Origin: Acarospora socialis
Lineage: Eukaryota; Ascomycota; Lecanoromycetes; Acarosporales; Acarosporaceae
Assembly (NCBI GenBank): GCA_025617375.2
Contig: JAMYGW020000002.1
Span: 2,976,001 to 3,040,000, forward strand
Reading direction: 5' to 3'
DNA: 64,000 bases
A model generated the notes under the pieces. The model did not search any database. It saw only the letters and a program-made list of their open reading frames with translations, and was not told the origin of the DNA. Position numbers and translations under genes: made by a program. Positions 35,125 through 47,524 of the stretch are shown here, piece after piece (within the stretch, counting starts at the first letter, position 1; each line of letters starts with the position of its first letter).

Positions 35125-37605
35125 TTACAACGTTGATTCTAATGCAAGCACCTAGACAAGAGTCAGTAAGTGTACAGAGCCCCATGCTAGCATGATAGAA
35201 CAAAGTGTACTCACAATGGCTGTTCTCGTCGGTATGTAGACTTGGACGAAGTTCTTCCTCCCGTTCCAGGCAAATGGAGTTGTAAAGAACCTCGTACTCT
35301 TCTCGTTCCTCCCGAAACCACCAAACTCTGTGTCATCGGTGTCGAGCACGATTCGATAAGTGCCGCTTTGCTCGATCCCGACCCGGTAGTCTGCAAAGCT
35401 TTGTGTCGGGTGGAAATTGAAGATCCATAGCAGGCCGGCGCGTTCGAAAACGATGACCTTGTCCTGTTCATTCTTGAGACTGACATAGGCTTGTGGCGAG
35501 TGAAGCCATCCATATTTCTCCTCCGTCCACTGCATCTTGCTATCAAACTCGTTCAAGAACTTATAACGCAGAAGGTTGTCGTCGGGTAGATTGAATTGGC
35601 GCCGCGCGTACAAGAAGCTATTGTTGTTTCCCTCCCGTGGGAAATCCAGCCATTCAGGATGACCGAATTCGTTGCCCTCAAAGTTGAGGTAGCCTTCGCC
35701 TCCAAGGCCATGTGTGATGAGGCGAATCATTTTGTGCAAGCTCAATCCTCGCTCGATGACGGGGGTGTATTCGGTCAGAATGGACATGTGGGTATATAGC
35801 TCCTTGTCGCAAAGCCACATTAGCAGCGACTTGTCACCAACCAATCTGTAGTGATGATGTTAGCGGCTTGGGAGACGCGGAGACGCGTTTAGATATTGCC
35901 ACTCACGCTTGGTCATGACTCTCTGCGTATGCAATGGTCTTTTCACCGTGTCGGCGGTTGGTGAGTGTGAACACCAAAGCTCCCATATCCCACTCAGAAT
36001 CTTCCTTCTCCTTCAGCCATTTGATGTACATATCAGGTATGGCCATGGCGAGCCTGTAGTCGAAACCGATGCCACCAAGCGAGAGGACGAGACACAGAGC
36101 GGGCATGCCAGACACATCTTCCGCGATCGTGATGCAATGCGGGTAGAGCTGGTGCAGCATCTCGTTCGCAAGCATTAGATAGACCACACCATCTTCATCA
36201 ACACCGGGGCCAAAATACTCGTGATAACCGCCAGAAAATCCACTGTGTCCGTCTTAGCAGTGGGTCGAGCACTTGGGGCAGATAAGCAGCTCACGTTCCG
36301 ATGCCATGGTGGGTATAAAGCATACTGGTAACGCCATCAAACCGAAATCCGTCGAACTGATACTCGTTCATCCAAAATCGAAGATTGCTAAGTAAGAACC
36401 TCAAGACTTCATGACTGCCGTAATTGAAAAGTCGACTGTCCCACAATTCATGCCTTCCCTTGGCGCCACCATGGAAATATTGATGGTCCGAACCATCGAA
36501 CATGTTCAAGCCGTCTAGCACATTCTTCGAAGCGTGGCTGTGCACAACATCAAGCAATACGGTAATGCCCATGCCATGTGCCGTATCGATGAGTTCTTTC
36601 AGGTCATCAGGGGTACCGAACCGGCTACTCGCCGCAAAAAAGCTGTTGACCTGATATCCGAAGCTAGCATAGTATGCATGTTCCATGATTGCCATCAGCT
36701 GAATGACGTTATAGCCTAGATGATGTATGCGTGGTAGAACGTTCTTCGTGAACTCCTTATAGGTCGTTACCTTCAACTCGGGTGAAGATATCCCAACATG
36801 CGCTTCGTAAATTCGGGCACTGGCTGGTTTCGGTGGTTTCTGATGTTTGAAGACATAGCGTTCGCTGTCCGGAGGGTTCCAGAACACAGCGTCGTAGACT
36901 GGAGAAACAGATATATCTTGAGTAACTCGAGTGATCCACGCGGGTATCCGTTCGATCCGTTCGCCGGAGGGTATGATCATGGATATCTGTTCCTGTCAGC
37001 AGATCCTCTGATACGGACCGTTCTGTTGGGTTAATTTACCTTCACTTTTGTATTGTGGGGTATACGTGGGTGACCATCCTTTGCTGGTAGTGTTACCTCC
37101 CAAACGCCGAAGTCATCTCTCTTCATTGGTGTTGCTTCCCGATTCCAGTCATCTATAAGTAGTGCAAGTTAGTATTTTCTCAGTGTGCCAGATGCGTGTC
37201 CCATACTGAAATCACCAATGAGGTATGCTTGGGTGGCATTTGGAGCCCACTCCCGGTATGTAATATCTCCGTTCTCATGGACATTGAACCCGAATTTCTC
37301 GTAGCCCTAACTGACAATGAACGACGGCCACAGACATTCGAGCAACTACTGACCCTGCTAAACTTTTCGAGCCCACCCTCCGTATCGTCGATGGTCTTGA
37401 TCCACTTTTGCGCGTGGCTGTATCTACTTCGTAAGGCATCCTTGAATGGGGAGAGCCAGGGATCCAGCTGTACAACCCCTAAAAGTGTCAGCTGATTGAG
37501 GATGTGCAGAATAGGAGGCATTTCCGTACCAGTGCCATCGGCAGGGACCGCATCACTGCCCGTATCTCCCATGACCGAATTATCTGATGTCTGGTTCAAA
37601 GCCAT
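35125..37605 (-). CDS. GLC3: 1,4-alpha-glucan (glycogen) branching enzyme
   Basis: Eight minus-strand exons: 37,605-37,530, 37,478-37,354, 37,306-37,207, 37,152-37,040, 36,986-36,295, 36,242-35,907, 35,845-35,215 and 35,151-35,125. They total 2,100 bases, 699 residues plus stop, as expected (EC 2.4.1.18, GH13 family). It cuts alpha-1,4 chains and re-attaches them as alpha-1,6 branches in cytosolic glycogen. Seen: a CBM48-like N-terminal part ([19 protein letters not shown]), then GH13 regions: [46 protein letters not shown] with the catalytic Asp, [13 protein letters not shown] with the catalytic Glu, and AESHDQALVGDK with the transition-state Asp. The C-terminus is [16 protein letters not shown]. 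Oddity: the first intron (37,529-37,479) is 51 bases and open in frame, so it can be misread as coding. The last exon is only 27 bases. Confidence 0.96.
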
Positions 37606-38329
37606 CTTGTACTGAATCGTATCTAGCTGCTGGAAAATAGACAGTGCCGCAGCCAGCCGGTAACAAGATTAAGAGTCAATTGTGTCCATGAACAGTGTGA
37701 TATGTTGGGAGTCAGGTTACGGCATGCCCGAGTTGGTGAGGAGAGAATTCGGTCGAGAATAATGTCTTTCGCAGTGCTGCCCCTCGTAGTAAATAAATTA
37801 CCCTGTTGAGGAGGAGATGGACCCTACAGGCCACTCAACTAGGTACTGACACACTACCTACCTAGGGATACGCTCGCAACTAATTGTTAGAGGTAAGTTA
37901 ACAATATCTCTGACCATGGCAATATGGCGGGGTAAATTACATACATTACGGAGTACCTTACTCATTCTTTCTCTTTGCCCCACCTCACCGATTGACTTTT
38001 TCGTTTGGCCGAAAGTTGAACCGGAGACTGGACTACCTACGTGTAATCACCAACCAAGATTGTTGACCATTGAAAGTCACAAACAAACCGGTGAGGCAGT
38101 TCCATTTCTTAGGGTTCCTCCTAGGTACAAAGTACCTTAAGAGTACAGTGGGGTCCATAAGTGTATGCATAAACCATAAAAATTCGCGTAAATCATGTCC
38201 ACCATCCTCCACCCACCCACCCCCCAGCCATGCCACATCCACCATGTTGTCGCCGTCGGTCCCCCAAGTCAAATAGGAAGGAGTTAACTCCTTATGAATG
38301 TGAACACATATGTGGGCAGGCTGCAGAGA
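37606..38329. other. Branching-enzyme promoter and island edge
   Basis: The promoter of the branching enzyme, then the right-hand edge of the gene island. Short CCTAGGTA/GGTACC-like words recur (37,840-37,865, 38,120-38,140). A stretch beginning ACAGTGGGGTCCATAAGTG near 38,147 resembles a Tc1/mariner terminal repeat. A C-rich run (CCACCCACCCACCCCCC) lies near 38,210-38,226. GG/CC content collapses after about 38,330. Confidence 0.5.
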
Positions 38330-40876
38330 GCAAGAAAGTGAGTCAATTGACTCAGAAATACAACTGTGATTGAAGAACAATCAAGATCACAATTGAGAAG
38401 AAAAATCTATGCTCTGAAGAAAAGTCACAGTCTTGAACTGATCAATCAATGATCACAACTGAACAGAAGAATTGTCAACTTCTTCAATCTGCACAAAGTG
38501 ACTCTTGTCAGTCTCTCAGAGTCATGTCTGAAAACATTGAAGTGAATTGCTCAAAATTCACTGTTTGATGTCATCTTGCTGTTCAGAACATAAAGAAATG
38601 AAGTGTTATGTGGTCTTATTGAGGTACTTTTGCTCTTTGCACTTACTGTATTTTACAGATTGCATAATTAGCTTCTCTACTTCACTCTAGATGTTAGTCA
38701 AGTATATAGTCAGAATGTAGTGTAGAAAAAATCAACAATCTTTGCAATCTGAATAACTTGACTCATTGCTTCACACAATATTTGATAACATCAACTTTGC
38801 TTTCATCAGATCACTTCAGTGATCATATTAAATTATAAAGATCATCAGATCATAGAGATCATCAGATTTAGTTGCTTTCACATTAAATTGCTCAAGTTCA
38901 CTGATCTTAATGTTGAAAAGATCAAGCTGTTATTATATCTAGCTAAGCATCAAAACTTTCATTCATCTTACTGTTTAATTTCTCATCAATTTTACACTTC
39001 ATTTCTCTTCAATCTTATCTCTCATGATCAATTATCTCTATTTATAGCTTTTATAGCTAATCATCATGATGAATTCTCAAAATTTATCACATCTTTCAAA
39101 TTTTATCATTAATCTTACTGTACAACTACAGATCTTTATCAACACTATCTTGTATTCAAAGATTCTCACTGAAAGACAAAGACTTCTTGTTCAGTTTATT
39201 ACTTACTGTTATTTCTGATCAATCAATTTACAATTATCTTTCTCTGTCTTAAAATGAAGAGTAACTTGTTCAAGAGATTTCTCAGATCTAGACTTTTCTT
39301 CTGAGTGAGTTACAGACAAGATCACTTATATTAAGAGTTTTATCAAGCTTAAGAACATCACTGAACTGTTGTAAGAGTTAAAAGTCTTTTAAGATTATAT
39401 ACATCAAGTCAGTCTCAAGAATCAGTCTCTTTCAACTAATAACATCTCAAAAAGATTAAAACTCAACAGAAATACTTCAAGAAGCTTGTTCTCAGCTGAC
39501 ACTCTTTCATTCTTATTTAAGAATGTACACTTGTCATTCTCAATCAGTAACATTCTCAATCAAGTTACTTCAGAGTCAGACTCTTCACAATAACATTTTT
39601 CATTTACAGAAACTATCATTAAATATTTAAGTATGAAACATATCTTGATTACATCTTCAATCATGAATAATCATCACAATAACAATGATCAAAGCTCATC
39701 AAGAAATTCTCATGATAAATCTCAAATGATGTCTCAGAACTATATTGTTATTGTTTAAAATCTCTTTGTCATGATAAGACAAGTCAATGCTGTTCTGAAT
39801 TAAGATTACAATGAGAAGATATCATTGAATAATCTAAACACACAGAAATAATAATCAGACAAAGTTGACTTCTTTGATTTACATTTGAATGTCTCAATGA
39901 AAACTAAAGACATAATTCAGTTCAGAAAGAATACTTATTATTGAAATGTTTATCTATTCATTGACTGAGTTCAGAACATCATTAACATTAAAGATAGTGA
40001 ACTGATTCAATCAAATCTTAATACATATTTATGAGACATGATTCAAAAGTAATACTCTTTTAAACTTATTCAGTTAGAGAGAAATACTTTATGTGACTTA
40101 GATGAAGATGTTGAGCAATGAATAAAGACTCTTGAGAAACAGTTCAAGTCATTTACTTCAGTATGCATGATCATTTTGATGCAAGAGAAATATATCATGA
40201 AAAATGCACAAAATCATCATGAGTCAGCAAACTTTGTGCAATCAGTTGTTTAACATGTCAAGAAAGTTAGTTTCAACACAATCAAAGTTCAGCTAATCTA
40301 TGTCTGAAATTAATTAGATGTGAAGTTACACAGAAACATATTGAAGTCAAGTGACAAAACTTTTTTAACTAACTTTATTCAAACTATGAAGTTCAAGAAG
40401 CAGATATGATTTGAATTTACAAAACATGATTAATTAACTGATCAGTCAGCACAAACAAATCAAATTTTTAGTGTTGCACAAAAAACAGATAACTCTAACT
40501 TTTTTAATAACTATTGATCTTTCTGATTAAACAATCAGCAAGAAAATTTCTGTTAATTTTCTGCTCTGTTCACTAATCAATATATATTTATGTTAAATTA
40601 GTATCTCAAAGTGCTCTATCAAGAAAACTACTATTAAAATGTGTGAAAAGATCATCTAACAAACTCATCATATCAAGAATATTAAGACAGAGACTACAGC
40701 AACATCTATAATTAAATTTTATTATTGTTTATATCTCAACAGTCATTACAGATTATCAAAGCTGAACAAAATCAGACTGCAGTTTCAAGAAAGTTTGCTG
40801 AGCAGAAGCTACTGAACTGTTTAGACAGATATTAAGATGATAATGTTGATGATTTTAGATTTCACTTTGCACAACA

Positions 40877-41000
40877 GAGAAATTAAAATTATCAAGACAA
40901 TCAAAACTATCAAGATAATCAAAACTATCAAGATCATCAGAATTATCAAGAGTACCACAAATATCAAGAAAATTAAAACAATCAAAAATATCAGAAATAT
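40877..41000 (+). repeat. Short tandem repeat in the gypsy gag region
   Basis: Imperfect units of about 18 bases (AACTATCAAGATAATCAA type) repeat about six times. A Tyr-Gln-Asp-rich stretch at this place is a usual feature of gag in this gypsy family. Confidence 0.7.
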
Positions 41001-41205
41001 CAGCAGTCACAGATTATCTATGTGAAAAATGAGAAAGAAAATGTTAAATCAGTCAATAACATCAACAACAGCAATCATGAACTTAATTAAAACACAATGA
41101 ACAATGACAAAAAAGCTTATCAAACTCATGAAGAGAAGATATATTCAGAGAATCTATTGAAAGAAGTTAATGCTAATCTTGTTGATCTAATTAAATCAAA
41201 AAAGT

Positions 41206-41380
41206 TGTTGAAATTGAAACATTTCTATTACTTAATATTAGATGTCTTAATTATCTAGAAGACTAGAATACACAAAGAATAACTTTTATACATGATGACT
41301 AAGCAATATTATGTGACACAGAAGATTTTGACACTAAATTAGATAAAGTTGAACTTTTAAAGAGTCTTTTAATTTCAACA
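41206..41380 (-). repeat. LTR of Copia-2 (3' LTR)
   Basis: 175 bases, TGTTGAAATT...AATTTCAACA. It has the same length as its partner at 46,270-46,444; by my count they differ at 16 positions, all transitions, with no indel. Confidence 0.88.
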
Positions 41381-44300
41381 CTTTTTCTCAAATTTAGTCA
41401 ATCTAGACATTCTAGACAATTTAGATACTTATTTACTAGTCAGTATAGATTCTCTGATTTTATCAAAAGATAAATTTAACAGTGAAATGATGAAGAAGTT
41501 ATGAAAAAGATTGAGGTGACAGTAAGATGAGAAAGTGAGAATGAGATGAAAAGAAAAGATGTAACAAAGATACAAAAAATGAAGTGACAATGAGATTAGA
41601 ACTTGAATGTACAATCAAAAAATCAGTTGACAATCTGAGAAACTGACTTAATTACTATGATGTAGACTATGATCTGTCATACTTTATGAGTAAGTAAGTC
41701 AATTACTCAGATCACAACTAGTTGTTGTTTCATTAATTTGATTTATAAAGTCATCACAGCTAAAAGATTTAGCTGATTAAGAAAGCAACAGAACTTAATG
41801 ATGAGTAAAGACTTAATGAGTTTGTTGACTGCTTGTTCAGACATAGAGACAAACTTAAGATTAATGAGACTGCAATCAACAATTTCACAAATGAAGTGAT
41901 ACTGAATATCAATGTGCTTGATGCAGACATGAAACTCAGAGTTTTAAGCTAGATTCATAGCATTACAATTGTCAGCACAAATGACAATAAAATTACTGTC
42001 ATTAAGAAAATTAATTTTCATAAGAAAACAGTGAAGTCATATAACTTTCTTTGTTGCTTGCATTTCAGTCATGTATTCAGACTTAATGAACAACAAGACA
42101 ACAGTCTGTTGACATTTAAAACATTAATTAATAAAATCTTTGAAGAAAAGAAAAAAATAAGTGTCAATGAACTTCTGAGTATCACAACATCTGTTTTAAT
42201 CAGTATTGATATAGTCAATGAGATTTGTGTCAATGATGTCATAGATGACACTTAAGTTTGTAGTGTCAGTGAGATATTTGAAGACTCACTTGACAGTGTT
42301 GTAATGTGAGACATTTGAATTCTGACTAAACTGACTGACAGTAAAGATGATGAAGATAATGTCAGAATACATCTGTAACATAATGTACATTAGTGATTTT
42401 ACTGTTTTTTGATAGCATTAAATAGTGATGATGTCAGTCTAAATAATGAACTTCTTCATGAGTACTGCATCAGAATTCATAAATATGTTGATAAAACTGT
42501 CTGTAACTGTTAAAATGTCTTAAGAATCTTATTGATGTAAGCTGTCTAAATAAAATGAATAGTGTATTCAGAATGATTGCACTCAATCTTTATATTTAAA
42601 TAATAAAACACAGAACTGAGATCTGACATCTTGAAGATGTTAGTAAGATGTACTTTAATGTCTTAAATGACTGATTTATTCTCTTCTATAAGAAGAAAAT
42701 TGTTGATGTAGACAGTGATAATAACATTATTATTGATTTAAAAAAAGACACTATAGTCAGAATCAAGACAACAGAAATTAAACAAGATAAGATGATCATA
42801 TAGAGTTTTATATTAAAGATGAGATGTCTGCTTTAAATCATATAAAATTTTATTGAGTAAGACAATTATGTCAGAAAGTTCATATTCATGAAAAAGCTTC
42901 ATATAGATAATCTGATTGATAGAATCATAAAAAAATGTGATTGTTACATTCATTTGCTCAGTTTCTAGATCAAAATAAATGATTAAAATAAAGAGAGCTT
43001 TATAGATTTGTGACTTGACAACAGATGCAAAGATTTAATCATAGTCAACATTAAATTGCTGTTTGTAGTTCTTAACTACTCAGCAAGTCTTATAGAAACT
43101 AACTTGATCATGAGCATTACACTTGATTTTATACATTCAGCATTTTTGAAAAACATGCTGACTTAATGACACAGAAATTATTTTTCATGTGTTGTTTTTC
43201 TTTAAAAAGTGTATCTTGTTCTTCATCACTTGCTTTTACTTCTTGCACAGTGACAACTCAATGACTTGTTTATAGATAGAAGATTCAACAATGTTGCTTG
43301 AAGAAATTGCAATGTATATGTACAAAAAGTGTGCATCAAAGTCATCAAAGAATTCAGAAAGTTGAGAATTCTGAGATGAAGAGAACAAAGATGAGAATTT
43401 AAAATGAAGAGAAGAATAGTTAACTGTAATGTTAAATGATGTTGATGAGAAAGATGAGTGAGCTTTAATGATTAAATACTGTATGAATGATGTTAAGTCT
43501 CAATTTTCTGTGTTGAGCATGCTAAATTAAGATGTATTCAATGAACAAAAATTGTTCAGATTGACATCTTGAAGATTTTGAAAATGCTGTAAAAGTGAAG
43601 ATTATAATAATGATGTAACTAATTTGAAAACTCTTTCTGAAGAGAAAGAAGATTGTGATGACAAAGATGTGAATAAAAATAAGAAATTAAAAAAAAGATT
43701 GACAGTACTAAATGTCTTTTTCTTGCTGTAGATCTCTATGTTAGTTATGTTTTCATAGATGTTAATATCTTCTTTCACAAAACAATTATGAATGATGAGA
43801 ACATGTTCTAATTCTGAATTTCAAACATGATAAATAGAGCTATTATTTATGTCTAAATAGTGACATTTAAGACTGTGATCATCAAATTTGACTTTTTGCT
43901 GACATTGTTTCTTAGAAATATGTGCTCAAGCAGTAGTATCAAAGACATGAAGACTTGAGAAATCAGAAATATTATCTGTTTATGCTTCATAGAATGTTGT
44001 ATTGAGTGTATAAGTAGAAGATTAATTCTTTAAATAGATCACAGTTCAAATAATTTTTGATCAAAGATAAAACTTTAGATCAGAGTCTTTGAGCATAGCT
44101 CTAATGAACTCATAAATAATGTAATTTAGTCACTCAGAAACATCATTTTCTTCAGATGAGTAAGATATAGTAAATTTTCATGTAATGTCATTAATGATGA
44201 ATCAGTTCTTCAGAACAAAATATTTGTGCTTAAAATTAGTGCAAAAATGTTCTAAAGAATAGTTAAAACAGTCTGTTTTCATTAAAGTGATGAAGTTCTT

Positions 44301-46269
44301 GATATGCTTGATCATTTCAGTCTTAAATTTCATGAGAAACATTCAGATAAATCTGATAAAGTTATTGATGAAGATAATAAATTACTTTAAACTGTCATAA
44401 GCAGTGAGTGTAATAAATTCAACAACATTTAAATGAACAAGATCTAGTGATCAAGTTGCTCACTCAATGAGAGCATTATAGAAACAACACATCTGTCTGA
44501 TCTTAATGCATGACTTATAGATATCTTGATATTTAGAAAGATTCTTAAGATCAATATCATTAATGATTTTAGTCAGTCACTCAATATTGACATGATTTAA
44601 GTGATTTAGTCAACAGTGTCACATTTTAAAAGATATCTTGAATTCTCTGTTAGTCATAAAGACATGAGACTGAAATGTATTGTTAAGTTATAATCAAAAT
44701 AAGTCATCAACTTCAGATGCATATTTAATGATTTTGTTGTTATAACATAAGATGCAATTCTTCATGTTGAACATAATGTCTTCAGCTTGCATACAAATAC
44801 TGAAAATAAGATTTGCAAAGATGATAAGAAAGTGTATAATATTATTGAAAATGATCTTTTATATATCTTTATCAGAACAGACTAAACATAAAGAAACTTA
44901 ATTTTTTTTTATGATCTTAGCTACTTCATTAGCTGTAAGAAGAAATTTATTAATAAACTTATAAATGATAAAAAACTCACATGTTGAGCACAAGTGATCA
45001 GAGACTGCAGTGTTGACAGTTTATATGTTTATGATATAAAACTCAATGACATAAGCATGAAATTGAAACTCAACAACATCATAAACTTCAAAATGAAGCT
45101 CAGAAACATGAGCTTCAAAATAAAGCTTGACAACATGAGTATCAGAATGAAGCTTGTTGATGTGAGTTATAAAGTTAAGAGTTGTGATATCATTATTACT
45201 AGACTTGAATAAAGTGAATGACTTAGTCACTTTGTCTTTGCTCTTTTACTTAGCAAACTTAGTCATATTGAATTTCTTCTTCTTATGAAAATATTTAAGA
45301 AAGTAGTTATGTTTCTCATGATCAGTCTTTTTGCAGTGAGTGTAAAGAAGTGACAACATTGATTTGAAATTTGATTTAGAAATCAAGTTCAAGTTCTTGT
45401 TTCAAAAGATCATGATCACTGAGATCTTGTTATTTTTTATTCTAGTCTCATCAATGAGTTTGATGATGAGAGCATCAAAGATAGAAGTAATGACTCAAAT
45501 AAATTGACATTTAGTTGTGACAAAGACATCAAAAGTAAATTTCAGATTGTTAAAAAGAATCATGAATATAATTCAGTTTAGAAAGAATCATAGAATTTAT
45601 CTCTTTTAAATATTGTGATGAAGTCTTAAGCTGATTAATATAGTTCTCAATGAACTTAAAAGTGTTGTAATGATGACTGAGAAGCATAGTGAATGTGAGA
45701 TATTTGACATTAAATTCTTAAATCTCATACAACTTCTTCAATTTTAATCACATCTGATGAACAGATAGATCTTAAATAAAGTTTTTAGAGTTATTCTGAC
45801 AAGAGAGAGCTATAGTAATACATGCTCTGTTGTTTTCTCTACTTTAAATGATATATTTCAGCAAGAACTTTGAGTTCTGATTGTTGACTACTTTAGATGT
45901 GACAATGAATTTAAAGAAAGTGCTGAAAACAACAGTTCATAGATTTTTGTTCATAAGAATGAACTTGATGTTGATAATTCATGAGACATAGTTATCAGCA
46001 CTGACAAGATGAAAGAAGTTGAAAGTGCTGTTCAAAAAAGTCATAATTATGTGAGTCATTTCTGCAGAATGAACATCAAAACACATAGACTATTGAAAAG
46101 ATGAAAAAGAAGAATGTCATTTGAGAATATTAAGACAACAAAAAAGTCATTCAAGAAAGCACTCAGATAAACTATCAAAACAAGAAAAGATGCTGTCAAA
46201 ACAGTGACAGCAAGATCAATTAAAGATAAAAAAACATTCTAGATAAGACAGAAAGTCAAACTCATAATT

Positions 46270-46444
46270 TATTGAAATTGAAACATTTCTATTACTTAAT
46301 ATTAGATGTTTTAATTATCTAGAAGACTAGAATACACAAAGAATAACTTTTGTGTATGATGACTAAACAATATCATGTGACACAAAAGATTTCAACACTA
46401 GATTGAATAGAGTTGAACTTCTAAAAAGTCTTTTAATTTCAACA
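46270..46444 (-). repeat. LTR of Copia-2 (5' LTR)
   Basis: 175 bases, partner of 41,206-41,380. The terminal inverted words AATTTCAACA and TGTTGAAATT are kept, apart from one transition in the terminal TG. Confidence 0.88.
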
Positions 46445-47163
46445 GAAGTTTTACATATGTTGCTGCTGCAATTCACAGTTCAATTTAAATAATCTTCTGC
46501 ATAAGCATCTAAAGAGTTGTAAGAAAAAAATAACTGCAAAAAGAAAAAAAAAGAATAAGAAGATCAGAAATAACATAGAAATATTAAAAGCAATAATTAA
46601 GTTCTTAACTGAAGCAGCAGCAGAGATCAGTTATGTCTTTTGATTATGACATTATGTCACAGTGAAGATTGATATTGAAAAGAGCAAGAATAAGAACAAA
46701 GACTGTCTTGATACTGACTATACTATGTTCTTAATGAATCAAGCTTTTTTACAACAAACAGCATCAGAAATAACTCTTGTTAATATGCTGATTTTTATTT
46801 AAGTTTGTGACATTGAAACAAATGTACATTTAATGAAAAACTTTGTCATGATCAATTTTTTCTTCAATAAAAAAGCTAATGAAGAAATCAAGATAACTCA
46901 TATAAGAAGAAAGATTCATGTAATAGATAATCTGAAAATTAACATGCTTATTGAAATAAATATAATGAGATTAGAAGAAATGATTCTGAATCTTTGAAAA
47001 AAGCATTTAATAATTTATAGCTATGACAGTTTAAAGACATCAATTCAAATAATTTCTAAATCAGAGATGAAAATTCAGTGAGTGATTTAAACAGAAAAAT
47101 GAATCATAATATTAATTAACACAATGACTGCAGTATCAGTCAACATACAAGAAAAAAGTCTTT

Positions 47164-47524
47164 TGTAATATTCTAACCTGAGCTTTCTCAGATATGTAGA
47201 ACTAAGAGTTTGTGCTTATTAATATAATAACTGATCTGAAATGATTCTGATTTTTAACTTTTAAATTGTTATTTAAATTAAATATGATTGTTTTCATAAG
47301 AGAATTGATTCTACTATATAGAATGAGTTTGTTGTCTCTGTATTGAGCACTCTTGATGTTTTGATGTTTTGATGTTGAGAAATTGAGTTTTCAGCTTGTT
47401 TACTCATCATTGAGTTGTTGTGCTGTTATGTAACTGTCATTCAACAGTTCTCTCTGTACACACTTTAAATGAACTTTTAATCACAGACTCATGAGTTTCT
47501 TTCTTTTCAAATATGATTATAACA
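47164..47524 (-). repeat. LTR of the nested gypsy (3' LTR)
   Basis: 361 bases, TGTAATATTC...GATTATAACA on the plus strand, the same length as its partner at 52,974-53,334. I count about 63 differences between the two, all transitions. Confidence 0.87.

Larger units (their letters stand above)
41206..46444 (-). mobile_element. Ty1/Copia element inserted in the outer gypsy (Copia-2)
   Basis: A full-span element with both LTRs, 5,239 bases, minus strand. The integrase region on the minus strand near 44,200-44,650 has the Copia-type order (GAG-pre-integrase His/Cys part, then integrase core), with reverse transcriptase further on (42,600-43,300). Flanks are AAAGT (41,201-41,205) and GAAGT (46,445-46,449), a 5-base target duplication differing by one transition. 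It looks structurally whole but is RIP-type mutated with many breaks. It is a different family from the Copia element at 54,040. Confidence 0.85.

Noticed and set aside
40877-41000. CRISPR-like short repeats
   Set aside because: Units are contiguous, about 18 bases, without unique spacers, and lie in a gypsy gag region of a fungal genome.
44994-45230. Repetitive Lys/Asn/Met frame resembling a structural repeat protein
   Set aside because: It is antisense to the Copia-2 coding direction and results from decayed AT-rich DNA.
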